A stretch of 64,000 bases of DNA from DATATV01 sp036268615 (GTDB lineage Bacteria; Actinomycetota; Actinomycetes; Mycobacteriales; Pseudonocardiaceae). Below the pieces are notes generated by a model. It worked only from the letters and a program-made list of their open reading frames with translations. It had not been told where the DNA came from and did no database searches. Shown piece after piece: positions 23,579 to 30,454 of this stretch. The stretch covers positions 66,829-130,828 of the forward strand of contig DATATV010000052.1 of assembly GCA_036268615.1 (NCBI GenBank). Direction: 5' to 3'. The stretch's first letter is position 1; every line of letters begins with the position of its first letter. The translations under genes and the position numbers were made by a program.

Positions 23579-24183
23579 ATGCAGGCGATGCGGTACGAGC
23601 TCACGCTGCCGGCCGACTACGACATGGGCATCATCCGGCACCGCGTGGCCTCCAGGGGAGCGGCGCTGGACGACTTCGCCGGCCTCGGCGCCAGGGCGTA
23701 CCTGATCCGGGAGCGCGGCACCCAGGGCTCACCGGTCAACCAGTACATACCGTTCTATCTGTGGAACTCGCTCGCCGGGATGAACCGGTTCCTCCGGGGC
23801 GGTGGGGGCTTCGGCGGCATCCTGAGCGACTTCGGCCGTCCGGTGGTCGCCCAGTGGACCGGACTGGCCTACGAGCACGGCCCCGACCACGCCGACGCAC
23901 CGCACCGCACCGCACCGCGCACCGCACTGCGCCGGCTGGACCCGGTCCCGCTGGATGCCGATCCGATGGCGGTCATCAGCCGTGCGGTCGACGAGCTGCC
24001 CGCCAAGGCCGATCAACCCGGCGTGCACTCGGTCGTGCTCGCCGTCGACCACGGAACTGGCAGTTGGTGACATTCGCCCTGTTCAGCGGGGACGCACCCG
24101 AACCGGACGGCGCGGTCGCCTACCAGGTGCTGCACTTCTCCCAGCCGGAACTGGGAGAAGTGCAGACCGGTCGGCACTGGTAG
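23579..24183 (+). pseudogene. DUF4865 protein gene with a frameshift near its 3' end
   Basis: The first 163 codons read as a typical DUF4865 protein (MQAMRYELTLPADYDMGIIR, ARAYLIRERG, NQYIPFYLWNSLAGMNRFL, RPVVAQWTGLAY) and stop at a TGA at 24068-24070. The expected C-terminus continues in another frame (NWQLVTFALFSGDAPEPDGA ... VLHFSQPELGEVQTGRHW) to a stop at 24181-24183. One missing C around 24040-24044 would restore VDPRNWQLV, so this is a single-base deletion or a sequencing error. DUF4865 proteins are about 190 residues, which the repaired frame matches, and are often near oxidoreductase or LysR genes; function unknown. An AGGA lies nine bases before the ATG. Confidence 0.82.
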
Positions 24184-24218
24184 GTGGCGCCCGTCTGGCC
24201 AGGGGCAGCCGCTCGTCC

Positions 24219-24263
24219 GGTGGAGAAAGAAGCCGGGCGTTTGGTGGAGAAAAGAAGCCGCTT
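24219..24263. repeat. Short tandem repeat GGTGGAGAAA(A)GAAGCCG
   Basis: Two copies of about 17 bases (24220-24236 and 24243-24260) lie head to tail just before and into copy B of the 53-nt repeat. Confidence 0.7.
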
Positions 24264-24302
24264 CGGTCCTGGCCCTCCCTTGTCGCTGGCGCGACAGGGC
24301 CG
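24251..24302. repeat. 53-nt direct repeat, copy B
   Basis: Second copy of the element at 22701-22753, with a one-base gap and few substitutions. It ends two bases before the stop codon of the FKBP gene and contains GTCGC-TGGC-GCGAC, which could fold as a small hairpin and serve as that gene's terminator. Confidence 0.8.
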
Positions 24303-24304
24303 CC

Positions 24305-24679
24305 TTAGTTCACCGCGAGTAGGTCGACCACGAAGATCAGCGTCTCGCCCGGCTTGATCACGCCGCCGGCGCCACGCTCGCCGTAGGCCAGGTGCGCGGG
24401 GATGACCAGCTGACGACGGCCGCCGACCTTCATGCCGGCGACACCCTTGTCCCAGCCGGCGATGACCTGGCCTGCGCCGAGGCCGAAACGGAACGGCTCG
24501 TTGCGGCTCCAGGACGAGTCGAACTCCGCGCCGGTGCCGAAGGACACACCGACGTAGTGCACGGTGACCTGCTGGCCGGGCGCGGCTTCCTGGCCGTCAC
24601 CGACGGTGATGTCATTAATCACCAGATCCGCGGGCGGCGCGCCCTCCACCGGGTCGATTTCGGGCTTCTGCAAAGCCAT
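24305..24679 (-). CDS. FKBP-type peptidyl-prolyl cis-trans isomerase
   Basis: A 124-residue cytoplasmic FKBP. A short extension (MALQKPEIDPVEGAPPADLV) leads into the single FKBP domain with the active-site signature: GQQVTVHYVGVSFGTGAEFD, FRFGLGAGQVIAGWDKGVAG, HLAYGERGAGGVIKPGETLI and FVVDLLAV. It should speed up proline isomerisation during protein folding. The ATG at 24679 lies eight bases after GGAGGAA; an upstream TTG would fall on that ribosome site. It is a single-gene unit on the minus strand. Confidence 0.93.
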   Translation of the reverse strand: MALQKPEIDPVEGAPPADLVINDITVGDGQEAAPGQQVTVHYVGVSFGTGAEFDSSWSRNEPFRFGLGAGQVIAGWDKGVAGMKVGGRRQLVIPAHLAYGERGAGGVIKPGETLIFVVDLLAVN

Positions 24680-25096
24680 CCGACGTTCCTCCAAAAAGTA
24701 CCGTGTCGTGAAGCAGGACCTGGCCAGTCAACCACGCGTCCTTCGGTGCGGCACACCGGCCCGAACCCAGGTCGGAGCGGGGAACGGCCGTGCGACACGC
24801 TGCCGACGGCGGAGCTGCGCGTTCACGTCGAAGGCACCCTCGGACCTCGCTGTGATCATCCCCGGGTGCGTCCCGATCACCGTCCGCCCACTGTCCAATG
24901 TGGCCTGTCGAACGCCGGCCGAGCACGGCAGGACTTCGTCCGATATGACCGGCTGACCTGCGGCCCGGTGCACACTCCTGGGTGGTTCTGGCGGTTCGCG
25001 CCCGGCCAGTCATGATCATCCGCGATAGCGTCGGCCGAATGGCGTGGCGTCCGGTGTCGCGCCGGTAGACGACGTGCAGACCCTGCGGAGTGTTTG
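24680..25096. other. Non-coding gap between FKBP and S53 peptidase genes
   Basis: 417 bp between divergent genes. It must hold both promoters, but I could not pick a convincing -35/-10 pair. Several open frames cross it; none has a ribosome site or recognisable protein. No hairpin of note. Confidence 0.4.
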
Positions 25097-26521
25097 ATGC
25101 GTGTAGCCCGCCGTGCGGTGTTGTCCGCCCTGATCGCCACGGCGTCGCTGGTGCTGTCCAGCGCTGCCGTGGTCGGGGTGGCTCAGCCGGCCGCGACCCT
25201 GTCCGAGCCCTCGATTTCCCCTGACCTGGTGCACATCTACCCGACGACCAACCACGTCGGCGAGGCCGAGGCTGCCCCGCTGACCACGGCGCAGTGCGAG
25301 ACCCAGTTCAAGATCGCCTGCTATGACGCCCAACAGCTCCAGCAGGCCTACGACCTGCCCACGCTGTTCGCGCACGGCGACCAGGGCCAGGGGCAGACCA
25401 TCGCGATCGTCGACTCGTTCGGCTCGCCGACGATCACCAACGACCTGGCGGTCTTCGACCAGACCTACGGGCTGCCCGCGCCGCCCAAGCTGTCGGTGAT
25501 CCAGCCGGCCGGGGCCGTGCCACCCTACGACGGCAGCAGCGACCGCACGGGCTGGGCCGGCGAGACCACGCTGGACGTGGAGTGGGCGCACACCATCGCG
25601 CCGAAGGCCAACATTCTGCTGGTCGAGACGCCCACCTCGGAGACGGAGGGCACCGCGGGCTTCCCGGAGATCGTCGCCGCCGAGAAGTACGTGATCGACA
25701 ACCACCTTGCGTCGGTGATCAGCCAGAGCTTCGGCGCCACCGAGGAGAGTTTCCCCAGCCCACAGGCCCTGCTCGGGCTGCGCAGCGCGTTCGAGGACGC
25801 CTACGCCAACAATGTGACCGTGCTGGCCGCGTCCGGCGACTCGGGCGCCGCCGACGTGGCGGCCGACGGGAGCACCTACTTCCTGAACCCGGTCACCAGT
25901 TGGCCCAACAGCGACCCGCTGGTCACCAGCGTCGGTGGCACCCAACTGCACCTGGACGCCAATGGTGGGCACACCGCGCCGGACTCGGTCTGGAACGACA
26001 CCTACGACGTGCCCACCCAGCAGTACATCGAGGGTGACAAGGGGCCGACGCCACTGGCCAGCGGTGGTGGCCGCTCGGTGATCTTCGCCCGGCCGTCGTA
26101 CCAGGACGCCGAGTCCAGCGTCGTCGGTGGCCGACGCGGCGTACCGGACATCACGATGAGCGGTGCGTGCAACGGCGCGGTGAACGTCTACCAGAGCTTC
26201 GGCGGCGAGGCGGCCGGCTGGTACCCCACGTGCGGCACCAGCGAGGCGACCCCGCTGTTCGCCGGCATCGTCGCGCTGACCACGGCCTACGTGGGCCACC
26301 CGATCGGCCTGATCAACCCCGCGCTGTACAGCATGTCCGAGTCGCACGCGCCCGGTCTGGTGGACGTGACGCAGGGCGACAACACCGTGTCGTTCACCCA
26401 GGGCGGCGGGGTGCAGACGGTGCACGGCGCGGACGCGACGTTGGGCTACGACCTGGCGTCCGGGGTCGGCACGGTGGACGCGGCCCGGTTCGTGCCGGAG
26501 TTGGCGCTGCTCAGCGACTGA
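25097..26521 (+). CDS. Secreted S53 (sedolisin-like) serine-carboxyl peptidase
   Basis: A 474-residue exported acid peptidase. A signal peptide covers about residues 1-33 (RRAVLSALIATASLVLSSAA). The catalytic residues of the family are present: Glu156 and Asp160 in GETTLDVEWAH, oxyanion Asp248 in AASGDSGAAD and nucleophile Ser382 in CGTSEATPLFAGI. The end GYDLASGVGTVDA corresponds to the calcium-binding region. The usual S53 pro-domain of about 180 residues is absent: the mature domain starts near residue 70. The ATG at 25097 follows GGAG; TTG 25094 is an in-frame alternative one codon earlier. A strong terminator follows. Confidence 0.88.
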   Translation: MRVARRAVLSALIATASLVLSSAAVVGVAQPAATLSEPSISPDLVHIYPTTNHVGEAEAAPLTTAQCETQFKIACYDAQQLQQAYDLPTLFAHGDQGQGQTIAIVDSFGSPTITNDLAVFDQTYGLPAPPKLSVIQPAGAVPPYDGSSDRTGWAGETTLDVEWAHTIAPKANILLVETPTSETEGTAGFPEIVAAEKYVIDNHLASVISQSFGATEESFPSPQALLGLRSAFEDAYANNVTVLAASGDSGAADVAADGSTYFLNPVTSWPNSDPLVTSVGGTQLHLDANGGHTAPDSVWNDTYDVPTQQYIEGDKGPTPLASGGGRSVIFARPSYQDAESSVVGGRRGVPDITMSGACNGAVNVYQSFGGEAAGWYPTCGTSEATPLFAGIVALTTAYVGHPIGLINPALYSMSESHAPGLVDVTQGDNTVSFTQGGGVQTVHGADATLGYDLASGVGTVDAARFVPELALLSD

Positions 26522-26538
26522 CAGCAGGTTGGTGACCG

Positions 26539-26580
26539 GCCTGCCGGCGATCCCGACGACGGGGTCGCCGGCGGGCTTTT
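26539..26580 (+). terminator. Intrinsic terminator after the S53 peptidase gene
   Basis: A 16-bp stem with two G-U pairs (GCCTGCCGGCGATCCC / GGGGTCGCCGGCGGGC), a six-base loop and a TTTT tail, 17 bases after the stop codon. Confidence 0.85.
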
Positions 26581-26591
26581 ATCATTCGACG

Positions 26592-27347
26592 ATGCCCACT
26601 GCCTTGATCACCGGCGCGACGGCCGGCATCGGCGCGGCGTTCGCCCGCCGGCTGGCCAACGACGGTTTCGACCTGGTCCTGGTGGCCCGCGACACCGCCC
26701 GGCTCAAGCAGGCGGCGGCGACCTACCGCACCGAACACGGCGTCGAGGTGGCGGTGCTGACCGCGGACCTGGCCACCGACGACGGCATCGGGGCGGTCGA
26801 GGCACGGTTGTCCGCGGGCGTGGACCTGCTGGTCAACAACGCCGGCTTCGGCCAACGCGAGGCCTACCTGACCGCGCCGCTGGCCGACGAGTTGGCGATG
26901 CTGACGGTCCACTGCGAAGCGGTCCTCCGGCTGACCAGCGCCGCGCTGACCGGTATGCGGGCGCGCGGGCGAGGCGGCGTGATCAACGTGGCATCGGTCG
27001 CGGCGTTCTTCGCCAGGGGGACCTACAGCGCGACGAAGGCGTGGGTGGTCAGCTTCAGCGAGACCGCCGCGATGCGGGTCGCGGGGTCAGGAGTGCGGGT
27101 GATGGCGCTGTGCCCCGGCTTCGTGCGCACCGAGTTCCACGAGCGGTCCAATATGGACTCCTCGGCCATTCCCGGCTTCCTGTGGCTGGACGCGGACAAA
27201 CTCGTCGCCGCGGCGGTGGCCGACTTCCGGCGGGGCGTCGCGGTGAGCGTGCCGGACCTGCGTTACAAGGTGATCGTCGCGGTCGGCCGGTTCGTCCCGC
27301 GCGGACTCATCAACGGCGTGTCCGCCCGGTTGGGGCGCCGCTCCTGA
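26592..27347 (+). CDS. Short-chain dehydrogenase/reductase
   Basis: A 251-residue classical SDR. The NAD(P)-binding motif is TGATAGIG near residue 8, followed by an LLVNNAGFG strand; the catalytic residues are Ser135 (NVASVAA), Tyr145 and Lys149 (YSATK). VARDTARLK after strand 2 carries the Arg that usually favours NADP. CPGFVRTEFHER is the normal post-catalytic loop. The substrate is unknown; the closest general type is the acyl/keto-reductase YqjQ/DltE group. The ATG has no good ribosome site and begins only 12 bases after the T-tail of the preceding terminator, so the message may be nearly leaderless. Confidence 0.87.
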   Translation: MPTALITGATAGIGAAFARRLANDGFDLVLVARDTARLKQAAATYRTEHGVEVAVLTADLATDDGIGAVEARLSAGVDLLVNNAGFGQREAYLTAPLADELAMLTVHCEAVLRLTSAALTGMRARGRGGVINVASVAAFFARGTYSATKAWVVSFSETAAMRVAGSGVRVMALCPGFVRTEFHERSNMDSSAIPGFLWLDADKLVAAAVADFRRGVAVSVPDLRYKVIVAVGRFVPRGLINGVSARLGRRS

Positions 27348-27371
27348 GAATCCGCCGCTCCTGAGAATCCG
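27339..27371. repeat. 17-bp tandem duplication across the SDR stop codon
   Basis: CGCTCCTGAGAATCCGC occurs twice in tandem with a period of 17. The first copy contains the codons Arg-Ser-stop of the SDR, so the second gives only a redundant 3' sequence. It looks like a recent slippage duplication. Confidence 0.75.
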
Positions 27372-27407
27372 ACGTGCTGACCGGTGAGCGCCGGCCGGCA
27401 CGTCGGA
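27368..27407. terminator. Bidirectional terminator-like hairpin
   Basis: TCCGACGTGC pairs with GCACGTCGGA around a 20-base loop that can itself fold (ACCGG/CCGG). It lies between the 3' ends of the SDR gene and the convergent small membrane protein gene. Confidence 0.6.
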
Positions 27408-27419
27408 CTCCCGTGGTTG

Positions 27420-27713
27420 CTATCCGGTGACGGCGAGCATGAACACCACGGTGAGCGCGACGGCGCTGAACGCGATCAACGTGACGATGCCGCTCCAGGC
27501 GGAGCTGGCCGAGCCGAGCATGTTGGCCAACTGGCCGATCACCCGGCGCATGACTTTCGCCAGCCCCACCAGCAGGGCCAGCACGATCAACAGGACAATG
27601 ATGCCGACCGAGGTCCAGCTGTGCGGCAACACTGCCGTACTTGTCGTCGAGCCGGCCAGAACTGACAGCGGGATCGGCTTTACCGATACGACTTGCAAAG
27701 CTAACGTGTGCAT
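27420..27713 (-). CDS. Small two-helix membrane protein of unknown function
   Basis: A 97-residue protein with two hydrophobic helices (about 36-55, VGIIVLLIVLALLVGLAKV, and 74-94, IVTLIAFSAVALTVVFMLAV) joined by a basic/polar loop (MRRVIGQLANMLGSASSAWS). The N-terminal 30 residues are polar with a weak hydrophobic character. GAGGAA six bases before the ATG supports the start, and codon use is normal, so it is probably real. I do not recognise the family. It stands alone between a hairpin and a long regulatory gap. Confidence 0.65.
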   Translation of the reverse strand: MHTLALQVVSVKPIPLSVLAGSTTSTAVLPHSWTSVGIIVLLIVLALLVGLAKVMRRVIGQLANMLGSASSAWSGIVTLIAFSAVALTVVFMLAVTG

Positions 27714-27909
27714 GGCGGTTCCTCACATGAGCGGTGGACTCTGCGGAAACGCTGTTGTTCGTCGGGCATCTCACTGGTTGCAGCCAGGGGGATGCCCGCT
27801 CTACTGAGTGGTGGACTGTCCCCTCAGACACCGAGGCGGTGAGCGCGCCACCTCGCGGGTCCACGTCGATCGAAGCACTGTCAAGGCGATCATCATTCGC
27901 CTCTTTTCT

Positions 27910-27940
27910 GTGAACTTCAGTAAATCTTGCTGAAGTTCAC
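27910..27940. promoter_or_regulatory. Inverted repeat GTGAACTTCAG-N9-CTGAAGTTCAC, candidate operator
   Basis: A perfect 11-bp inverted repeat about 204 bp before the XRE-type regulator start. The core CTGAAGTTC recurs at 28119-28127. The spacing of the arms and the repeat next to a helix-turn-helix gene suggest an autoregulatory site. Confidence 0.6.
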
Positions 27941-28118
27941 CCTTGTTTTGTAGAGATAGCGTAAGCCCCCTGCGTGCGACTGAGCAAGAGCTTTGGTCTA
28001 CGCTGACTGGCCAAAGTATGGACACCGACCGGTTTGACCGGGATGTACGGCTTCAGCTCGCACTTCGATCGGCGTGTCGACTGGTGGCGGCGCACGTTCA
28101 GGTGTTAAGTTAAACCAA

Positions 28119-28133
28119 CTGAAGTTCGCTGAA
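28119..28133 (+). promoter_or_regulatory. Operator half-site CTGAAGTTC overlapping the regulator's leader
   Basis: CTGAAGTTCGCTGAA repeats one arm of the inverted repeat at 27910-27940 and starts 25 bases before the TTG start at 28144, directly against the likely AAAGG ribosome site. A GTTCAG at 28096-28101 could be its opposite arm. Confidence 0.5.
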
Positions 28134-28143
28134 AGGTTATCTG

Positions 28144-29232
28144 TTGTCGGCTGACGGTCCTGGCCTCAAGCTGGCGCGTCGCCTGCGGGCGCTACGCGAG
28201 ACGTACTGGCCGGACATCACGATCACACAGGGTGAGCTGGCCGGGGCTCTTGGTGATGACCGGCCGCTGAGCGTTCCGCTCATCTCGTCGTGGGAGAGCG
28301 AGCACAACCCGAAGGTCCCGCCGCCGAATCGATTGGCCGCCTACGCCACGTTCTTCGCGACCAGGCGTTCGGTGCAGCAGACACCGTTCCGAATGGTCGC
28401 TCCCGTCGAACTCACCGATGCGGAACGGGACCAGCGGGACGCGCTGCTGCGCGAGTTGACCGGCCTGCGCGACCGCGCGCGGCAACCGGCTGTTTCGGCC
28501 GCGGCGGTGGAGCAGCGGGACAGTGTCTGGCGGTTCCCGGAGAACGAGACCGTGGTCATCGCGGACACCGAACTCCCGCCGGAACTGCTCGCGAAGATGC
28601 CCAACGCCGATCGGGACAGCCCGGACTACATGGAGCTGTATCGCTACGGTGACCCCGATGCCCTGATCGAGCTGTACGGGCACCTGCGGGCGTTCAACCC
28701 GCGCAACGAAGTGCATTTCCGCACCGCGCCGATGTTGAAGACCGACGACTACGTCGATCACCTGGTGGTGCTCGGCGGGGTCGACTGGAATCTTGCTGCC
28801 CGGGATCTGCTGACCCGGATCAATCTCCCGGTGCAGCAGGTCGCCCGCGAGGGCGACGACGAGATCGGCTGTTTCGAAGTGGTCGAGGACGGCGAACCAC
28901 GCACGTTCCGACCGACGGTGGAGCGGTCCTTCGGCCGTGATCGGCTGCTTGAGGATGTCGCCCTTTTCTATCGTGCGCCGAATCCGTACAACCGGTCGCG
29001 TACGTTGACCATCTGCAACGGCATGTTCGGTCGGGGAACCCAGGGTGTGGTGCGGGCGTTGACAGACGCCACGTTCCGGGAGTCCAACGAGGCTTATCTC
29101 CGGCAGCGGTTCGCCGGCCTGGACACCTTCAGCATCCTCACCCGGGTTTCGGTGGTCGCCGGCAAGGCGATCACTCCGGACTGGACAAAGCCGGGCAGCG
29201 TGCTGCACGAGTGGCCGGAGAACCCAAGTTGA
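28144..29232 (+). CDS. XRE-type helix-turn-helix protein with a large conserved C-terminal domain
   Basis: A 362-residue regulator. Residues 1 to about 75 form an XRE/Cro-type HTH (LARRLRALRETYWPDITITQ then GELAGAL, PLISSWESEHNPKVPPPNRL). After a linker, residues about 130-360 form a conserved alpha/beta domain (TVVIADTELPPELLAKMPNA, ELYRYGDPDALIELYGHLRA, HLVVLGGVDWNLAARDLL, LTICNGMFGRGTQGVVRALT). This architecture is widespread in actinomycetes but unassigned; the Rossmann-like pattern suggests binding of a nucleotide or nucleotide sugar. The start is TTG 28144 with AAAGG upstream. The stop overlaps the TTG of the glycosyltransferase-like gene (TTGA), so the two are coupled. Confidence 0.75.
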   Translation: MSADGPGLKLARRLRALRETYWPDITITQGELAGALGDDRPLSVPLISSWESEHNPKVPPPNRLAAYATFFATRRSVQQTPFRMVAPVELTDAERDQRDALLRELTGLRDRARQPAVSAAAVEQRDSVWRFPENETVVIADTELPPELLAKMPNADRDSPDYMELYRYGDPDALIELYGHLRAFNPRNEVHFRTAPMLKTDDYVDHLVVLGGVDWNLAARDLLTRINLPVQQVAREGDDEIGCFEVVEDGEPRTFRPTVERSFGRDRLLEDVALFYRAPNPYNRSRTLTICNGMFGRGTQGVVRALTDATFRESNEAYLRQRFAGLDTFSILTRVSVVAGKAITPDWTKPGSVLHEWPENPS

Positions 29233-30413
29233 CGCCAGATCTCCGCACGCCGGGCCCCACGGCCACGGCGGTTTCGGTGCTTCACCATTCGTCGCACCGC
29301 CACCTGCTGGCCGCCGTGCCGCGTGGCCTGGCGGGCGCCGAGACGGTTGACGCGATCGTGGTGCCCACCGCGCGGCCGGCCGTCTACCTTCGTCCGGTGA
29401 TCACGCTCGCCGCCGCGCTCGGGGCCACCCTGGTCACCTTGTGCAGCAAGGACGCCTCCGCGCACAGGACGGCCGCGTTCGCCAGGGACGCCGGCGTCGA
29501 GCTGATCGCGGTGGACACCAAGAAGCTCCCGCGCGGGCTGCTGCCTCGATTCGACACCACCGAGATGCTGCGCGACACCCGGCTCGAACGTTGGGCCGAC
29601 ACGAGCGCCAAGCGCAATCTCGGGCTGCTGCTCGGCCGGCTGATGGGCTGGCAGCGCATCGTCTTTCTCGACGACGACATCGCGGTCCCGCGCCCGGAAG
29701 ATCTCAACGACGCCGTGCGGCTGCTCGACACCTATGACGGCGTCGGCCTGGCCATCGGCGGCCATCCGGACAATTCCGTGGTGTGCCATGCCAACCGGGA
29801 GTCCGGCGGCGCACAGGACACGTTCATCGGTGGCGGGGCGCTCGCGGTCGATCCATCGGCGATCTCCTCGTTCTTTCCCAACGTCTACAACGAGGACTGG
29901 TTCTTCCTGCTGGACAACGTCCGGCTGCGGCCGACGGCGGTGACCGGAACCGCGCTCCAACAGCCTTACGACCCGTTCGCCAACGACAAGCGGGCCCGGT
30001 CGGAGGAGTTCGGCGACTGCATGGCCGAGGGTGTCTTCTGGCTGCTGGACGGTGGCCTGCGGGTCCAGGACGCCACCGAGGCGCACTGGCGGGAGTTCCT
30101 GAAGCGCCGGCTGGCGTTCATCAACGAGATCCTGGCCAGGGTCGGGAAATCCGAGATCGAGCCGGGCAACAAGCGGCGGATGATCGAGTCGCTCAAGGCG
30201 GCCCGGGGTCGCTGCCAGATCATCGAGCCGGAGCTGTGTGTCCGATACCTGAAGGCCTGGCTGGCCGACTCGGACGTGTGGCGTCGGCACCTCGATGAGT
30301 GGCAGCGGCAACTGGGCACCGGGCTCACCGCCGAGAAGATGCTGGTCGAGCTCGGTCTGAAGGCCACCAGCGTCTACCTGCCGGGGAAACGAGCACCGCT
30401 GCCCGTGGCGTAG
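29229..30413 (+). CDS. Glycosyltransferase family 2-like (GT-A) protein
   Basis: A 394-residue protein resembling GT-A glycosyltransferases. An N-terminal region (VDAIVVPTARPAVYLRPVIT, LAAALGATLVTLCSKDASAH) is followed by KRNLGLLLGRLMGWQRIVFL and DDD (D148-150), the metal- and nucleotide-sugar-binding motif, then an acceptor region (DTFIGGGALAVDP, FPNVYNEDWFFLLDN, which has the ED motif). No membrane helix. Donor and acceptor are unknown. The start TTG 29229 overlaps the regulator's stop and has GGAG eight bases upstream; GTG 29211 is also open but has no ribosome site. A perfect hairpin follows the stop. Confidence 0.72.
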   Translation: MTPDLRTPGPTATAVSVLHHSSHRHLLAAVPRGLAGAETVDAIVVPTARPAVYLRPVITLAAALGATLVTLCSKDASAHRTAAFARDAGVELIAVDTKKLPRGLLPRFDTTEMLRDTRLERWADTSAKRNLGLLLGRLMGWQRIVFLDDDIAVPRPEDLNDAVRLLDTYDGVGLAIGGHPDNSVVCHANRESGGAQDTFIGGGALAVDPSAISSFFPNVYNEDWFFLLDNVRLRPTAVTGTALQQPYDPFANDKRARSEEFGDCMAEGVFWLLDGGLRVQDATEAHWREFLKRRLAFINEILARVGKSEIEPGNKRRMIESLKAARGRCQIIEPELCVRYLKAWLADSDVWRRHLDEWQRQLGTGLTAEKMLVELGLKATSVYLPGKRAPLPVA

Positions 30414-30414
30414 C

Positions 30415-30447
30415 CGGGCTGCCGGCCGGAACCAGGCCGGCAGCCCG
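30415..30447. terminator. Bidirectional terminator hairpin
   Basis: A perfect 13-bp stem (CGGGCTGCCGGCC / GGCCGGCAGCCCG) with a seven-base loop starts directly after the glycosyltransferase-like gene's stop and lies before the 3' end of the convergent helR gene. Confidence 0.75.
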
Positions 30448-30454
30448 CTGGCAG

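Larger units (their letters stand above)
27714..28143. other. AT-richer regulatory gap before the XRE regulator
   Basis: 430 bp of lower GC than the neighbours. It carries a perfect inverted repeat (27910-27940) and a related half-site just before the regulator start. A 74-codon minus-strand frame (27801-28025) lies over the repeat but has unnatural codon use and no ribosome site, so I do not call it. Confidence 0.5.

Noticed and set aside
27801..28025. Possible 74-residue minus-strand gene in the gap before the XRE regulator
   Set aside because: No ribosome site, poor codon use, no recognisable family, and it covers the inverted repeat that is better read as an operator.
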